From the NCBI GenBank assembly GCA_030524455.1, contig JAUNGT010000001.1, forward strand, positions 310,001-374,000: a stretch of 64,000 nucleotides of DNA, read 5' to 3'. This document shows positions 9,246-18,079 of the stretch, in pieces. Made by a program: the position numbers and the translations under genes. The DNA comes from Eubacteriales bacterium (lineage in GTDB: Bacteria > Bacillota > Clostridia > Lachnospirales > Lachnospiraceae). The notes below the pieces were generated by a model, which did not search any database, was not told the origin of the DNA, and saw only the letters and a program-made list of their open reading frames with translations. The first letter of the stretch is position 1. Every line of letters begins with the position of its first letter.

Positions 9246-11006
9246 GTGAGAAAGCTTTTGTATTATTTAAAGGGCTATGAAAGAGAGACGGTCCTGGCGC
9301 CGTTATTTAAAATGCTGGAGGCGCTTTTTGAGCTGTTTGTGCCGCTGGTGATGGCGGCGGTCATCGACCGGGGAATCGCCGGTCAGGACCGTCCCTATAT
9401 TGTGCGGATGTGCCTGCTTTTGGTGGTGCTTGGGGTGATCGGGCTGGTCTGCTCGATCACTGCCCAGTATTTTGCGGCGAAGGCGGCAACCGGGTTTTCC
9501 ACCCGGCTGCGCCACGCGCTGTTTGCCCACATTCAGGGGCTGTCCTACACGGAGCTGGATCAGATGGGAACCTCCACGCTGATCACCCGCATGACCAGCG
9601 ACATCAATCAGGTGCAGTCCGGCGTCAATCTGGTGCTGCGGCTGTTTCTCCGCTCGCCCTTTATCGTGTTCGGCGCCATGATCATGGCCTTTACGGTGGA
9701 TGTCCGGGCCGCTCTTGTGTTTGTGGTGGCGATTCCGCTGTTGTCCCTGGTGGTGTTCGGTATCATGCTGTTTACCATGCCGCTGTATAAGCGGGTGCAG
9801 GGGGCGCTGGACCGGGTGCTTGGGCTGACCCGGGAGAACCTGACCGGCGTGCGCGTTATCCGTGCCTTCAACAAGGAGCAGGAGGAATGGGAGAGTTACC
9901 GGGAGAAAAATGAAGCCCTCACCGGCCTGCAGAAGTTTGTGGGGGGCATTTCCGGCCTGATGAACCCGCTGACCTATGTGATCGTCAATGTCTCCATCAT
10001 CGCCCTGCTCTATGCAGGGGCGCTGCGGGTGGACAGCGGGGCGCTGACCCAGGGCCAGGTGGTGGCGCTGGTCAATTATATGTCCCAGATCCTGGTGGAG
10101 CTGGTGAAGCTGGCGAACCTGATCATCACGGTGACCAAGGCCATCGCCTGCGGCAACCGGGTGGAGAGCGTGCTGGAGCAGAAAAACAGCATGAGCACCG
10201 GCCGGAAGGCCGCTGCGGACAAAAGCGGCGCGCCGGAGGAGGGCTGTGTGGTATTCGACCGGGTGGGGCTGACCTATGCCGGGGCCGGCAGCGCTTCTCT
10301 GACCGGGATCAGCTTTTCCGCAAAAAAGGGCGAGACGGTGGGCATCATCGGCGGCACCGGCTCCGGAAAGACCAGCCTGGTCAATCTGATCCCCCGTTTT
10401 TACGATGTGACGGAGGGCGCGGTTTATGTGAATGGGAAGGACGTGCGGGAACAGGAGCCGGAGAGGCTGCGCAGCGGCATCGGCATCGTTCCGCAGAAGG
10501 CGGAGCTGTTTGCGGGCACCATCGCGGATAACCTGCGCTGGGGGAAAAGGGATGCTGCGGACAGCGAGCTGTGGGAGGCGCTGGAGTTGTCCCAGGCCAG
10601 GGAGTTTGTGGAGAAAAAGCCGGAGGGCCTGGCATCTGTGGTTGCCCAGGGCGGCAAAAACCTCTCCGGCGGCCAGCGGCAGCGGCTGACGATTGCCCGG
10701 GCGCTGGTGCGAAAGCCCTCGATCCTGATTCTGGACGACAGCGCCTCGGCGCTGGATTTTGCCACGGACGCGGCGCTGAGGCGGGCGCTGGGCGGGATGG
10801 AGGATCGGCCCACCACCTTTATCGTTTCCCAGCGGACCTCCTCCATCCGGCACGCGGACCGGATCCTGGTGCTGGAGGACGGGCGGATGGCCGGTCTTGG
10901 AACGCATCAGGAGCTTCTGGAAAGCTGTCCGGTGTATCAGGAAATTTATTATTCCCAGTTTGAGAAAAAAGCGGCGCCCTCCGGCGCGGCGGAAGGGAGG
11001 CGCTGA
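9246..11006 (+). CDS. ABC exporter half-transporter, subunit with degenerate ATP site
   Basis: Type IV (ABCB-like) exporter half: six membrane helices (about 1-310) and an ATPase domain with Walker A GGTGSGKTS and signature LSGGQRQ. The residue after Walker B is Asp (ILILDDSASALD) instead of the catalytic Glu, and the H-loop is SQR instead of AHR, as in the non-hydrolysing half of heterodimeric exporters; the partner is the next gene. GTG 9246 is preferred: AGGAGG (9231-9236) is 9 nt upstream, whereas ATG 9237 directly abuts it. Substrate unknown; drugs or peptides are typical for this class. Confidence 0.88.
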   Translation: MRKLLYYLKGYERETVLAPLFKMLEALFELFVPLVMAAVIDRGIAGQDRPYIVRMCLLLVVLGVIGLVCSITAQYFAAKAATGFSTRLRHALFAHIQGLSYTELDQMGTSTLITRMTSDINQVQSGVNLVLRLFLRSPFIVFGAMIMAFTVDVRAALVFVVAIPLLSLVVFGIMLFTMPLYKRVQGALDRVLGLTRENLTGVRVIRAFNKEQEEWESYREKNEALTGLQKFVGGISGLMNPLTYVIVNVSIIALLYAGALRVDSGALTQGQVVALVNYMSQILVELVKLANLIITVTKAIACGNRVESVLEQKNSMSTGRKAAADKSGAPEEGCVVFDRVGLTYAGAGSASLTGISFSAKKGETVGIIGGTGSGKTSLVNLIPRFYDVTEGAVYVNGKDVREQEPERLRSGIGIVPQKAELFAGTIADNLRWGKRDAADSELWEALELSQAREFVEKKPEGLASVVAQGGKNLSGGQRQRLTIARALVRKPSILILDDSASALDFATDAALRRALGGMEDRPTTFIVSQRTSSIRHADRILVLEDGRMAGLGTHQELLESCPVYQEIYYSQFEKKAAPSGAAEGRR

Positions 11007-11007
11007 T

Positions 11008-12756
11008 ATGGCGAAGAAATTTGATGCGGCGCAGTGGCAGACCATACGGAAGATTCTGCGGTATATGAAGCCATACCGGCACTTTTTGCTGCTTTCGATC
11101 GTGCTCGCGGCCGTTTCCGTGGCCGCCACGCTGTATCTGCCTCTGCTGATCGGCAACGCGGTGGACTGCGCGGTGGGAAAGGGACGGGTGGATTTTGCCG
11201 GGCTTTTTGCGGTGCTTGGACGGATGGCCGCAGTGATCCTGGTCACGGCCCTGGCCCAGTGGCTGATGAATGTGTGCAATAACAAGCTGACCTATCAGAT
11301 TGTCCGGGATATCCGCAACGAGGCGTTCCGGAAGATCGAGATTTTGCCCTTAAAATATATCGACGGGCATCCGCACGGGGAGATTGTCAGCCGGGTGATC
11401 GCGGACGCGGATCAGTTCGCGGACGGCCTTTTGATGGGCTTTACCCAGCTCTTTACGGGGGTGATCACGATCCTGGGGACCATCGGCTTTATGCTCTCGG
11501 TCAACGCCGGGATCACACTGGTGGTGCTGGTTGTCACGCCGGTGTCTTTGTTTGTGGCCTCCTTTATCGCAAAGAAAACCTTCCGGATGTTCAAGGCTCA
11601 GTCCGAGACGAGAGGCGAGCAGACCGGGCTGGTCGATGAGATGATCGGAAGCCAGAAGGTGGTGCAGGCCTTCGGCTACGGGAAGGAGGCGCTGGAGCGC
11701 TTCGACGAAATCAACGGCAGGCTGCAGAAATGCTCCCTGCAGGCGATCTTTTTTTCCTCCATCACAAACCCGGCCACCCGGTTCGTCAACAGCCTGGTGT
11801 ATACCGGAGTGGGCATCTTCGGCGCGCTGGCGGCTATCAACGGCCGTCTGAGCGTGGGACAGCTGACCAGCTTTTTAAGCTATGCCAACCAGTACACCAA
11901 GCCCTTCAATGAGATTTCCGGCGTGGTGACGGAGCTGCAAAACGCCATCGCCTGCGCCGGGCGTGTGCTGGAGCTGATTGAGGAAAAGCCCCAGGTCCCG
12001 GACCGGGCGGACGCGATTTGCCTGTCGGACATAAAGGGCAGGGTGGAGCTGAAAAATGTCAGCTTTTCCTATCAGCCCATGCAGCGGCTGATCGAGGGCT
12101 TAAACCTCTCGGTGCAGCCCGGCCAGCGGGTGGCCATCGTGGGGCCCACGGGCTGCGGCAAGACGACGCTGATCAATCTGCTGATGCGTTTTTATGATGT
12201 GACCGGCGGGGCAATCTGCGTGGAAAACACCGATATCCGGGAGCTGACAAGGCACAGCCTGCGGGCGGGCTTTGGCATGGTGCTGCAGGAAACCTGGCTG
12301 CGGGCGGGGACCATCCGGGACAACATTGCCGTCGGAAAGCCGGAGGCCTCCCGGGAGGAGATTGAGGAAGCCGCCCGCGCCTGCCACGCCCACAGCTTTA
12401 TCATGCGGCTGCCCCAGGGCTATGACACGGTGATCGGGGAGGACGGAGGCGGACTCTCCCAGGGGCAAAAGCAGCTTCTGTGCATCACCCGCGTGATGCT
12501 GTGCCGTCCGCCCATGCTGATTTTGGACGAGGCAACCTCCTCCATCGACACCCGCACGGAACTGAAAATCCAGAACGCCTTCGCAAGGCTGATGGAGGGC
12601 CGGACCAGCTTTATCGTGGCCCACAGGCTTTCCACCATCCGCAGCGCGGACGTGATCCTGGTGATGCGGGACGGCCGGATCGTGGAGCAGGGAAACCACG
12701 AGACGCTGCTGGCAAAGGACGGCTTCTACGCAAAGCTTTACAACAGCCAGTGGTAA
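11008..12756 (+). CDS. ABC exporter half-transporter, catalytically complete subunit
   Basis: 582 aa; six membrane helices, then an ATPase domain with Walker A GPTGCGKTT, signature LSQGQKQ, Walker B MLILDEATSSID with the catalytic Glu, and H-loop VAHRLST. It completes the exporter with the preceding gene, one nucleotide away. ATG 11008 has GGGAGG at good distance; in-frame upstream ATGs lie in the previous gene. No terminator is obvious after its stop; the folT promoter begins 8 nt later. Confidence 0.92.
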   Translation: MAKKFDAAQWQTIRKILRYMKPYRHFLLLSIVLAAVSVAATLYLPLLIGNAVDCAVGKGRVDFAGLFAVLGRMAAVILVTALAQWLMNVCNNKLTYQIVRDIRNEAFRKIEILPLKYIDGHPHGEIVSRVIADADQFADGLLMGFTQLFTGVITILGTIGFMLSVNAGITLVVLVVTPVSLFVASFIAKKTFRMFKAQSETRGEQTGLVDEMIGSQKVVQAFGYGKEALERFDEINGRLQKCSLQAIFFSSITNPATRFVNSLVYTGVGIFGALAAINGRLSVGQLTSFLSYANQYTKPFNEISGVVTELQNAIACAGRVLELIEEKPQVPDRADAICLSDIKGRVELKNVSFSYQPMQRLIEGLNLSVQPGQRVAIVGPTGCGKTTLINLLMRFYDVTGGAICVENTDIRELTRHSLRAGFGMVLQETWLRAGTIRDNIAVGKPEASREEIEEAARACHAHSFIMRLPQGYDTVIGEDGGGLSQGQKQLLCITRVMLCRPPMLILDEATSSIDTRTELKIQNAFARLMEGRTSFIVAHRLSTIRSADVILVMRDGRIVEQGNHETLLAKDGFYAKLYNSQW

Positions 12757-12763
12757 TGGGGGA

Positions 12764-12792
12764 TTGTACTTTTAAAAACATACTGCTATAAT
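12764..12792 (+). promoter_or_regulatory. Promoter of the THF-riboswitch/folT unit
   Basis: TTGTAC (12764-12769), 17-nt spacer, TATAAT (12787-12792) with an extended TGC before the -10. The start point would fall just before the riboswitch aptamer. Confidence 0.75.
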
Positions 12793-12802
12793 AGGCAATC
12801 AT

Positions 12803-12942
12803 ATGCAGAGTAGGTTCGCACGCGTCAAGTGCCGGCAGGACAGAGAGTTGCCTGCGGGACGAAAAGCGCTGCCGTGCCGGGAGCGGGGAGAGCCCTGCGT
12901 CCGGCGGCAGGCTTGCGGTGTGCGGGCCGCATCTCGCTGCAG
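12803..12942 (+). promoter_or_regulatory. Tetrahydrofolate (THF) riboswitch
   Basis: The 5' part GCAGAGTAGGTTCGCACGCG followed by TCAAGTG matches the folate aptamer opening (GAGTAG..TTCGCG..TAAGTG), and the 3' part GGTGTGCGGGCCGCATCTC, closing with CGCTGC, matches its end; P2 pairs TTCGCAC with GTGTGCGG. The P3 arm is longer than usual. Its position in front of a FolT-type folate transporter supports the call. Confidence 0.8.
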
Positions 12943-12974
12943 AGATTCAGGTGTTTGACCGGATTGGTCAGCCT

Positions 12975-13007
12975 CTCCTTCCTGCAGCGCGATATCTGTG
13001 GAAGGAG
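12975..13007 (+). promoter_or_regulatory. Shine-Dalgarno-sequestering hairpin of folT
   Basis: CTCCTTCC (12975-12982) is fully complementary to GGAAGGAG (13000-13007), the folT ribosome site. CTGCAGCG (12982-12989), in the loop, is complementary to CGCTGCAG (12935-12942), the 3' end of the riboswitch closing stem, so the two structures can compete. This suggests translational shut-off when THF is bound. Confidence 0.65.
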
Positions 13008-13013
13008 GAAAAT

Positions 13014-13634
13014 GTGAGGAAGAAATTCGCAGTCCTTTTTACAGATTCCGCGCGGGAGTTCAAAAAGGTGCGCACGGTTACGGCATGCGGTCTTTTTGCG
13101 GCTTTGGCGCTGGTTCTGAATTCATTCAGCATCCAGCTGGGCCCCTATCTGCGGATCGGTGTGTCCGGTCTGCCAAACGAGATGGTGGATGTGCTTTTCG
13201 GCCCGGTGGCGGGCGGCCTGTTCGCGGCGGCCATGGATTTGCTCAAGCTGATGATCTACCCAAGCGGCGCCTGGATTCCGGGGCTGACCTTAAACTGCCT
13301 GCTGGCGGGGCTGATTTATGGCAGCTTCCTGTACAGGCGGCCCACCAGCTTCTGGCGGATCCTGGCGGCGGAGCTTACGGTGGCGCTGCTTGTCAACGTA
13401 GCGCTGGGCACCTTCTGGCTGTCTCAGTTTTACGGGAAGGCGTTTCTTGTCATGCTGCCTGCCAGGCTGATCAAAAATCTGGTGAAGGCTCCGGTGGATG
13501 CCCTGATTCTGTACCTTGTGATGCGGGTACTGGAGCGGGCGGGCGTGTTCCGGATGCTGAAAATATTTCGCCCGGCGCCCCGCAGTGTGTGGGGCCGGAC
13601 CAAGATTCGAGGGACAGAGAAAAATGGCGATTGA
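13014..13634 (+). CDS. folT: ECF-type folate transporter substrate-binding component FolT
   Basis: Membrane S-component that binds folate and docks to a shared energy-coupling module (EcfAA'T, not in this window). 206 aa with six hydrophobic segments; ALALVLNSFSIQLGPYLRIGVSGLPNEMVDVLFGP fits FolT (only parts quoted: LRIGVSGLPN). It starts at GTG 13014 behind AAGGAGG; the overlapping ATG at 13012 hits a stop at once. Controlled by the upstream THF riboswitch. The 3' end overlaps the deacylase gene by 11 nt. Confidence 0.85.
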   Translation: MRKKFAVLFTDSAREFKKVRTVTACGLFAALALVLNSFSIQLGPYLRIGVSGLPNEMVDVLFGPVAGGLFAAAMDLLKLMIYPSGAWIPGLTLNCLLAGLIYGSFLYRRPTSFWRILAAELTVALLVNVALGTFWLSQFYGKAFLVMLPARLIKNLVKAPVDALILYLVMRVLERAGVFRMLKIFRPAPRSVWGRTKIRGTEKNGD

Positions 13635-14133
13635 GAGAGTAAAACAATATTTTGCCCAGTATGGCATGGAGGGGCGGATCCGGGAGTTTTCCGTCTCCTC
13701 GGCCACGGTGGAGCAGGCGGCCCGGGCGCTGTCGGTGGAGGAAAAGCGGATTGCAAAATCCCTTGCCTTCTGGGTGCACGAACAGCCAATCCTGATTGTG
13801 ATGGCCGGGGATGCCCGGGTGGACAATGCCGCCTATAAGGCGCGTTTTCATGTAAAGGCCAAAATGATGGATTATGATGAGGTGGAAAAAACGGTAGGTC
13901 ACGGGGTGGGCGGTGTTTGCCCGTTCGGGATCAATCCGGGGATCGAAGTGTATCTGGACGAGTCCTTAAAGCGCTTTGACACGGTGTTTCCCGCCTGCGG
14001 CAGTTCCAACAGCGCCATCGGGCTGACGCTTGGGGAGCTGGAGCGCTATTCGGGCGCAAAGGGCTGGGTGGACGTGTGCAGAGGCTGGCGGGAGGAAGCG
14101 CCGTCCGGGCCAGAGCCGGCCAGAACGGCCTGA
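13624..14133 (+). CDS. YbaK/EbsC-family aminoacyl-tRNA deacylase
   Basis: 169 aa, single editing domain. Members hydrolyse mischarged tRNA (for example Cys-tRNAPro) in trans. Visible family features: IAKSLAFWV with the conserved Lys, IVMAGDARVDNAAYK, GHGVGGVCPFGINPG and the terminal SSNSAIGLTLGELE. Substrate specificity cannot be read. ATG 13624 lies inside folT, so the pair is probably co-translated. Confidence 0.88.
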   Translation: MAIERVKQYFAQYGMEGRIREFSVSSATVEQAARALSVEEKRIAKSLAFWVHEQPILIVMAGDARVDNAAYKARFHVKAKMMDYDEVEKTVGHGVGGVCPFGINPGIEVYLDESLKRFDTVFPACGSSNSAIGLTLGELERYSGAKGWVDVCRGWREEAPSGPEPARTA

Positions 14134-14188
14134 GCATTGACGGGGAGACCGGAAGAACACAAGACCGGGAGCAACGGAGGAAAAAGAA

Positions 14189-15379
14189 ATGGAGCTTTCA
14201 GAAAAGGTGAGCGCGGTCCTGCGCCGGGCCGTGGACGAGGGCCTGGTGGCGGGCGCAAATGTGTTGGTGGAAAAGGACGGCAGGGAGCTGTGCTACTGTC
14301 AGGAGGGCATGGCGGACCGGGAAAAGGGACGGCCCATGAGCCGGGATACCATTTTTCGCCTGTATTCCCAGACAAAGCCGGTGACAGCGGTGGCGGCCAT
14401 GATTTTGATGGAGCGCGGGCTGCTGGATCTGTGTCAGCCGGTTTCCGATTATCTGCCCTCTTTCCGGGGACAGAAGGTTTGGCGGAACAAAACGGCAGAG
14501 CCGCTGGCGGCCGGGGAGCGGGAGATGCTGGTGCAGGATCTTTTGCGGATGACCTCGGGCTTAGTCTATGAGGATAACGAGACGGAGCCGGGGCGCCGGG
14601 TGGGCGCCGTGTTTGCGGAGCTGGAGCGCCGGATGGAGACGGACCGGCCCATGACCACCCGACAGGTGGCGGATGCTCTGGCGGCCTGCCCTTTGGCCTT
14701 TGCGCCGGGGACGAGCTGGCGGTACGGCACCTCGGCGGATGTGCTGGGAGCGGTGATCGAGGTTGCTTCCGGCATGAGCTTTGCGGAGTTTCTGCGGCAG
14801 GAGCTGTTTGTTCCGCTCCGGATGGAGGACACGGCCTTCTGGGTGCCCAGGGAAAAGCAGGGGCGTTTGGCTGCGGTCTATGAGACGGTGAAGGAAGCGG
14901 ACGGAAGCAGCCGCGTAAAGCGCTACGAGGAGGATCATCTGGGCATCAACCGGATGATGGACCGGGAGCCTGCCTACGCGGCGGGAGGAGCCGGACTGGC
15001 TTCCACGCTGGACGATTATATGCGCTTTGCCCGGATGCTTCTGCAGGGCGGGAGCCTGGACGGGGCCAGGATCCTGCAGAAAAGGACGGTGGAGTTTCTC
15101 ACCGGCGCGGAGCTGATGCCCTGCCAGCAGCAGAGCTTTTACAGCTGGATCGGCCTGGACGGCTACAGCTACGGCAATCTGATGCGCGTCTGCAAAAGGC
15201 CCGGGCAGGCGGGATTTTTGACCGGGGAGGGAGAGTACGGCTGGGACGGCTGGCTGGGCGCCTACTTTGCCAATTTCCCCAGGGAAAATATGACCATCCT
15301 GATGGGAATGCAGAAGAAGGACGCGGGAACCTTTTCCCTGACCCGCAAGCTGCGGAATACGATTTTGCAAATGGTGTGA
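14189..15379 (+). CDS. Serine hydrolase, beta-lactamase class C/PBP4-like family
   Basis: 396 aa without a signal peptide, so probably cytoplasmic. The catalytic S-x-x-K is SQTK at 60-63 in FRLYSQTKPVTAVAAMIL; the second motif appears as RYGTSADVLGAVIE (Tyr with Ser in place of Asn). Homologs in Lachnospiraceae are generic beta-lactamase-related esterases or peptidases; true beta-lactamase activity is unlikely for a cytoplasmic protein. GGAGGAAAAAGAA precedes ATG 14189. Confidence 0.85.
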   Translation: MELSEKVSAVLRRAVDEGLVAGANVLVEKDGRELCYCQEGMADREKGRPMSRDTIFRLYSQTKPVTAVAAMILMERGLLDLCQPVSDYLPSFRGQKVWRNKTAEPLAAGEREMLVQDLLRMTSGLVYEDNETEPGRRVGAVFAELERRMETDRPMTTRQVADALAACPLAFAPGTSWRYGTSADVLGAVIEVASGMSFAEFLRQELFVPLRMEDTAFWVPREKQGRLAAVYETVKEADGSSRVKRYEEDHLGINRMMDREPAYAAGGAGLASTLDDYMRFARMLLQGGSLDGARILQKRTVEFLTGAELMPCQQQSFYSWIGLDGYSYGNLMRVCKRPGQAGFLTGEGEYGWDGWLGAYFANFPRENMTILMGMQKKDAGTFSLTRKLRNTILQMV

Positions 15380-15415
15380 GCCCAAACGGCCGCATTTGGA
15401 AAAGAGGTAAGGAAA

Positions 15416-17791
15416 TTGAGAAAACGGATGTCAATAAAGATGGTAACGACGGCGTTGCTGACGCTTTCCCTGCTTGCAGGGAGCGGCTGCAGCGCTTTCC
15501 CTTTTCAGAACGGCGCTTCGGGGGAGCGTGGCGTAGCGGCAGAGGAGCTTTCCGCCAACATTGATCCGGAGCGTTACAGTCTGCAGGAGCCTATGGAGGG
15601 GCTGGACTGCAAATATGAGTTTGAGCTTCCGATTCAGGAGGGCGCAGATCCGGGGGAGCTGACGGCGGCCCGGGTCTATGCCGACGCGGCTTTCACCCAG
15701 GAGGTGCCCAGCGAGGTGATCCGGGAGGACGGGGAGGACGGCCCCTGCCTGAAGGTGCTGCCCGCAACCGTCGAGGCGGAGGATGAAACGATCGGCGCGG
15801 CGGACTCCTTTGTCGATATGTTCCATCGGGAAACCGTGGACGACTACAACTACGCGAACGCGGGGCGCTGGTACGGCTACGGCGGCTATTACCTGGTCCG
15901 CTATGTGGGAGAGGACGGCGGAGAGCTGGAAAAGCCGGAGGTCACCTATTTCACGGTGGAGGACGATGTGGACAGTCAGGAGAACCGGATGGCAGAGCCG
16001 CTCAACGTCAGCATGAGCGTTACGGAAAACGGTTCCCTTTTTGTGACCTGGGATCCGGTGGAGGGAGCAGATCATTACGAGGTCTGGCTGCAGGCGGTCA
16101 ACGAAAATACGAACGACACCCTGGAGCGCTACCAGTATAAGCTGCTGGACCGGACGCAGGAGACTTCCTATGATTCCTGGGATTACGATCAGGCGGCAAA
16201 CGAGGAGTTTCATGACAGCCGGAACACCGGGGAGGGGGAGGACATGTTCGTAGGGATGGATCTGCGGCAGAACCGGCAGTTTGAGGATCTGGTGATCGGC
16301 GATTCGGAGGATGTTATTTTCTTCAACCGGAAACAGGCCCTCGAGGGCATACAGGGACTGGATCTGTCCGATTACATTCCAAACTCGGCTCACGTCAGGA
16401 AAGCTTCCGTCGCGGTTGTGGCGGTGGGAGCCGGGGAGGATCAGCAGTCGCCGTTCCGTTTTCAGTCTGTCAACAGTTATTTAAACCAGATGCCGGTCAG
16501 TATGGCCTCCGGCGCGGATCCCTCCCTGTTCGGCCTGGGAGAGGAGCCGGATGCAGAATCGGATCCGGTGGGCTATATGAAGTACCATTTGTACGACTAT
16601 CTTCTGATGGCCGACGGCACGGTGGCAAGCCAGCTCCGTATCCTGGATCCGGACAGCATGAGCGAGAAGCCGATTAAACTGACGCACGGGCCGGATGAGG
16701 GACATGCCGTGACCGAGGCGGCGACGAGCTGGGAGATTCCTTACCGGGTGAAAAACACCGGGATCCGGGGAAATATGGATTTTATTGATCTTTATTGGGG
16801 CAGCGTCGAGAACGTGCTCTCCGCCGCAGAGCAGGCGCAGCAGGAGCTTCAGGCCATGAACCGGCCTGCCGGAACGCCTGTCAGGGTAACGGCAGATGCC
16901 TCCGGTATCGACTGGGAGGCATTGGAGGTGACGGAGCCTTCGGCGACGGTGCCCGACATCCCCTACCAGGTCAACGGCACGACCGAATATGTGAAATTCG
17001 TGGCCGCGAACCTGCTGGCCGGAAACCGCTATCTGGACATTACAAAATATGACAGCCAGACGGGCGCGCCGGAGTTTTATGATGTGCTCTGGGAGGCCTG
17101 CAGCCAGAATCCTCTGATTTTGATGATTGCAGCTCCGAACTATCACATTTCGGAGAAGGACGGCCACACCTATGTGTCGGTTTACGATCCTCTCAACAGC
17201 CAGAACAATGATTTGGAGATCACGAAGACGCTCCGGGAGCAGGTAAATGCGAAGGCGGAGGAGATTGTGGCCTCCGTGATCACGGAGCAAATGACGGATG
17301 CAGAGAAGACGGACGCCTTAAACGATTATCTGGCGAACGCGGTTTCCTATGACTGGGATTATTATAATACCCACTTTTCCGCTGCCACGGGAGCCTTTAT
17401 TGATACGGAGGACACCCGGAACCCGTTCACGGCGCAGGATCTGCTCAGCAGCGGGGACGGACGGATGATCTGTTCCGGCTATACGGCCGCCTTCAAGCTT
17501 TTAGCGGACAAGGCGGGGCTGGAATGCGTCGCGATGAGCAGGCATGTTGCCTCCCGGCCGGGACAGGGAAACAACGGCCATGCCTGGAACCTGGTCAAAA
17601 TCGACGGAAGCTGGCGGGTGGTGGATGTGACCTGGAACGACCGCGACAACGGGACACAGGCCCAGTCGGACGACAGCTATCTGCTGCTGGATCAGAAGGA
17701 TGAGAAGCTCTCGGACAGAACCTACGACGCGGACACGGTGTTGGACTCTGTGCTCCGGGAATACGTGGATCCGGAATTGATTGCGGGATGA
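15416..17791 (+). CDS. Lipoprotein with C-terminal transglutaminase-like domain
   Basis: 791 aa. A hydrophobic leader ends in LLAGSGC (Cys25), a plausible lipid anchor. The middle carries an Ig/Fn3-like stretch (SVTENGSLFVTWDPVEGADHY). The C-terminus has the transglutaminase/protease triad Cys686 (ICSGYTAAF), His722 (GHAWNLV) and Asp737 (VVDVTWND). These proteins act outside the membrane on wall or surface proteins; substrate unknown. TTG 15416 is the likely start (AGAGG 8 nt upstream); ATG 15428 is the alternative. The stop codon is at the edge of repeat element E1. Confidence 0.85.
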   Translation: MRKRMSIKMVTTALLTLSLLAGSGCSAFPFQNGASGERGVAAEELSANIDPERYSLQEPMEGLDCKYEFELPIQEGADPGELTAARVYADAAFTQEVPSEVIREDGEDGPCLKVLPATVEAEDETIGAADSFVDMFHRETVDDYNYANAGRWYGYGGYYLVRYVGEDGGELEKPEVTYFTVEDDVDSQENRMAEPLNVSMSVTENGSLFVTWDPVEGADHYEVWLQAVNENTNDTLERYQYKLLDRTQETSYDSWDYDQAANEEFHDSRNTGEGEDMFVGMDLRQNRQFEDLVIGDSEDVIFFNRKQALEGIQGLDLSDYIPNSAHVRKASVAVVAVGAGEDQQSPFRFQSVNSYLNQMPVSMASGADPSLFGLGEEPDAESDPVGYMKYHLYDYLLMADGTVASQLRILDPDSMSEKPIKLTHGPDEGHAVTEAATSWEIPYRVKNTGIRGNMDFIDLYWGSVENVLSAAEQAQQELQAMNRPAGTPVRVTADASGIDWEALEVTEPSATVPDIPYQVNGTTEYVKFVAANLLAGNRYLDITKYDSQTGAPEFYDVLWEACSQNPLILMIAAPNYHISEKDGHTYVSVYDPLNSQNNDLEITKTLREQVNAKAEEIVASVITEQMTDAEKTDALNDYLANAVSYDWDYYNTHFSAATGAFIDTEDTRNPFTAQDLLSSGDGRMICSGYTAAFKLLADKAGLECVAMSRHVASRPGQGNNGHAWNLVKIDGSWRVVDVTWNDRDNGTQAQSDDSYLLLDQKDEKLSDRTYDADTVLDSVLREYVDPELIAG

Positions 17792-17975
17792 ACAGTTCAT
17801 CCCGCGCCATTCGCAAAGCCGCGCTAACGCGCTTTCCGCCGCTTCGCGGCTATCTGTGGAATAAGGCGGAACGCTGTTTCCTGCTCATAATCGGGCGCTC
17901 CCTCAGCCGGGCGTGATAGGCCCAAATTCGTGCGAGCACGATTCGGGCCCATTACGCCCGGCTGGATGAACTGTT
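17791..17975 (-). repeat. Terminal-inverted-repeat structured element E, copy E1
   Basis: 185 bp bounded by perfect 12-bp inverted repeats AACAGTTCATCC (17791-17802) and GGATGAACTGTT (17964-17975). On the minus strand an 11-bp stem CAGCCGGGCGT/ACGCCCGGCTG encloses a second hairpin around CGTGCTCGCACG; conserved blocks CTGAGGGAGCGCCCG and AGCGCGTTAGCGCGGC follow. Copy E2 (24026-24185) has the same blocks with compensatory stem changes. No convincing ORF. MITE-like or a structured RNA element. Confidence 0.85.
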
Positions 17976-18004
17976 GAAAAACATACTTACATACTATGTT
18001 TATA

Positions 18005-18033
18005 TTGACAAAGCGGTCGGGGGTCTGTAAAAT
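18005..18033 (+). promoter_or_regulatory. Promoter of the cystathionine/PLP operon
   Basis: TTGACA (18005-18010), 17-nt spacer, TAAAAT (18028-18033), just downstream of element E1 and 47 nt before the first ATG. Confidence 0.75.
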
Positions 18034-18079
18034 GTGTGTCATAGCATTTTAAGAGAATGGCGCGCAGGCGCGGGAGGAA

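Noticed and set aside
9303-11285. 660-codon open frame on the minus strand opposite the ABC exporter genes
   Set aside because: GC-rich codon shadow: composition is rich in Arg/His/Gln/Pro, no ribosome site or domain, and it fully overlaps two clear ABC genes.
17824-17975. E1 as a coding exon or CRISPR-like repeat
   Set aside because: Only one unit with internal hairpins and terminal inverted repeats; no spacers, no cas genes anywhere in the window.
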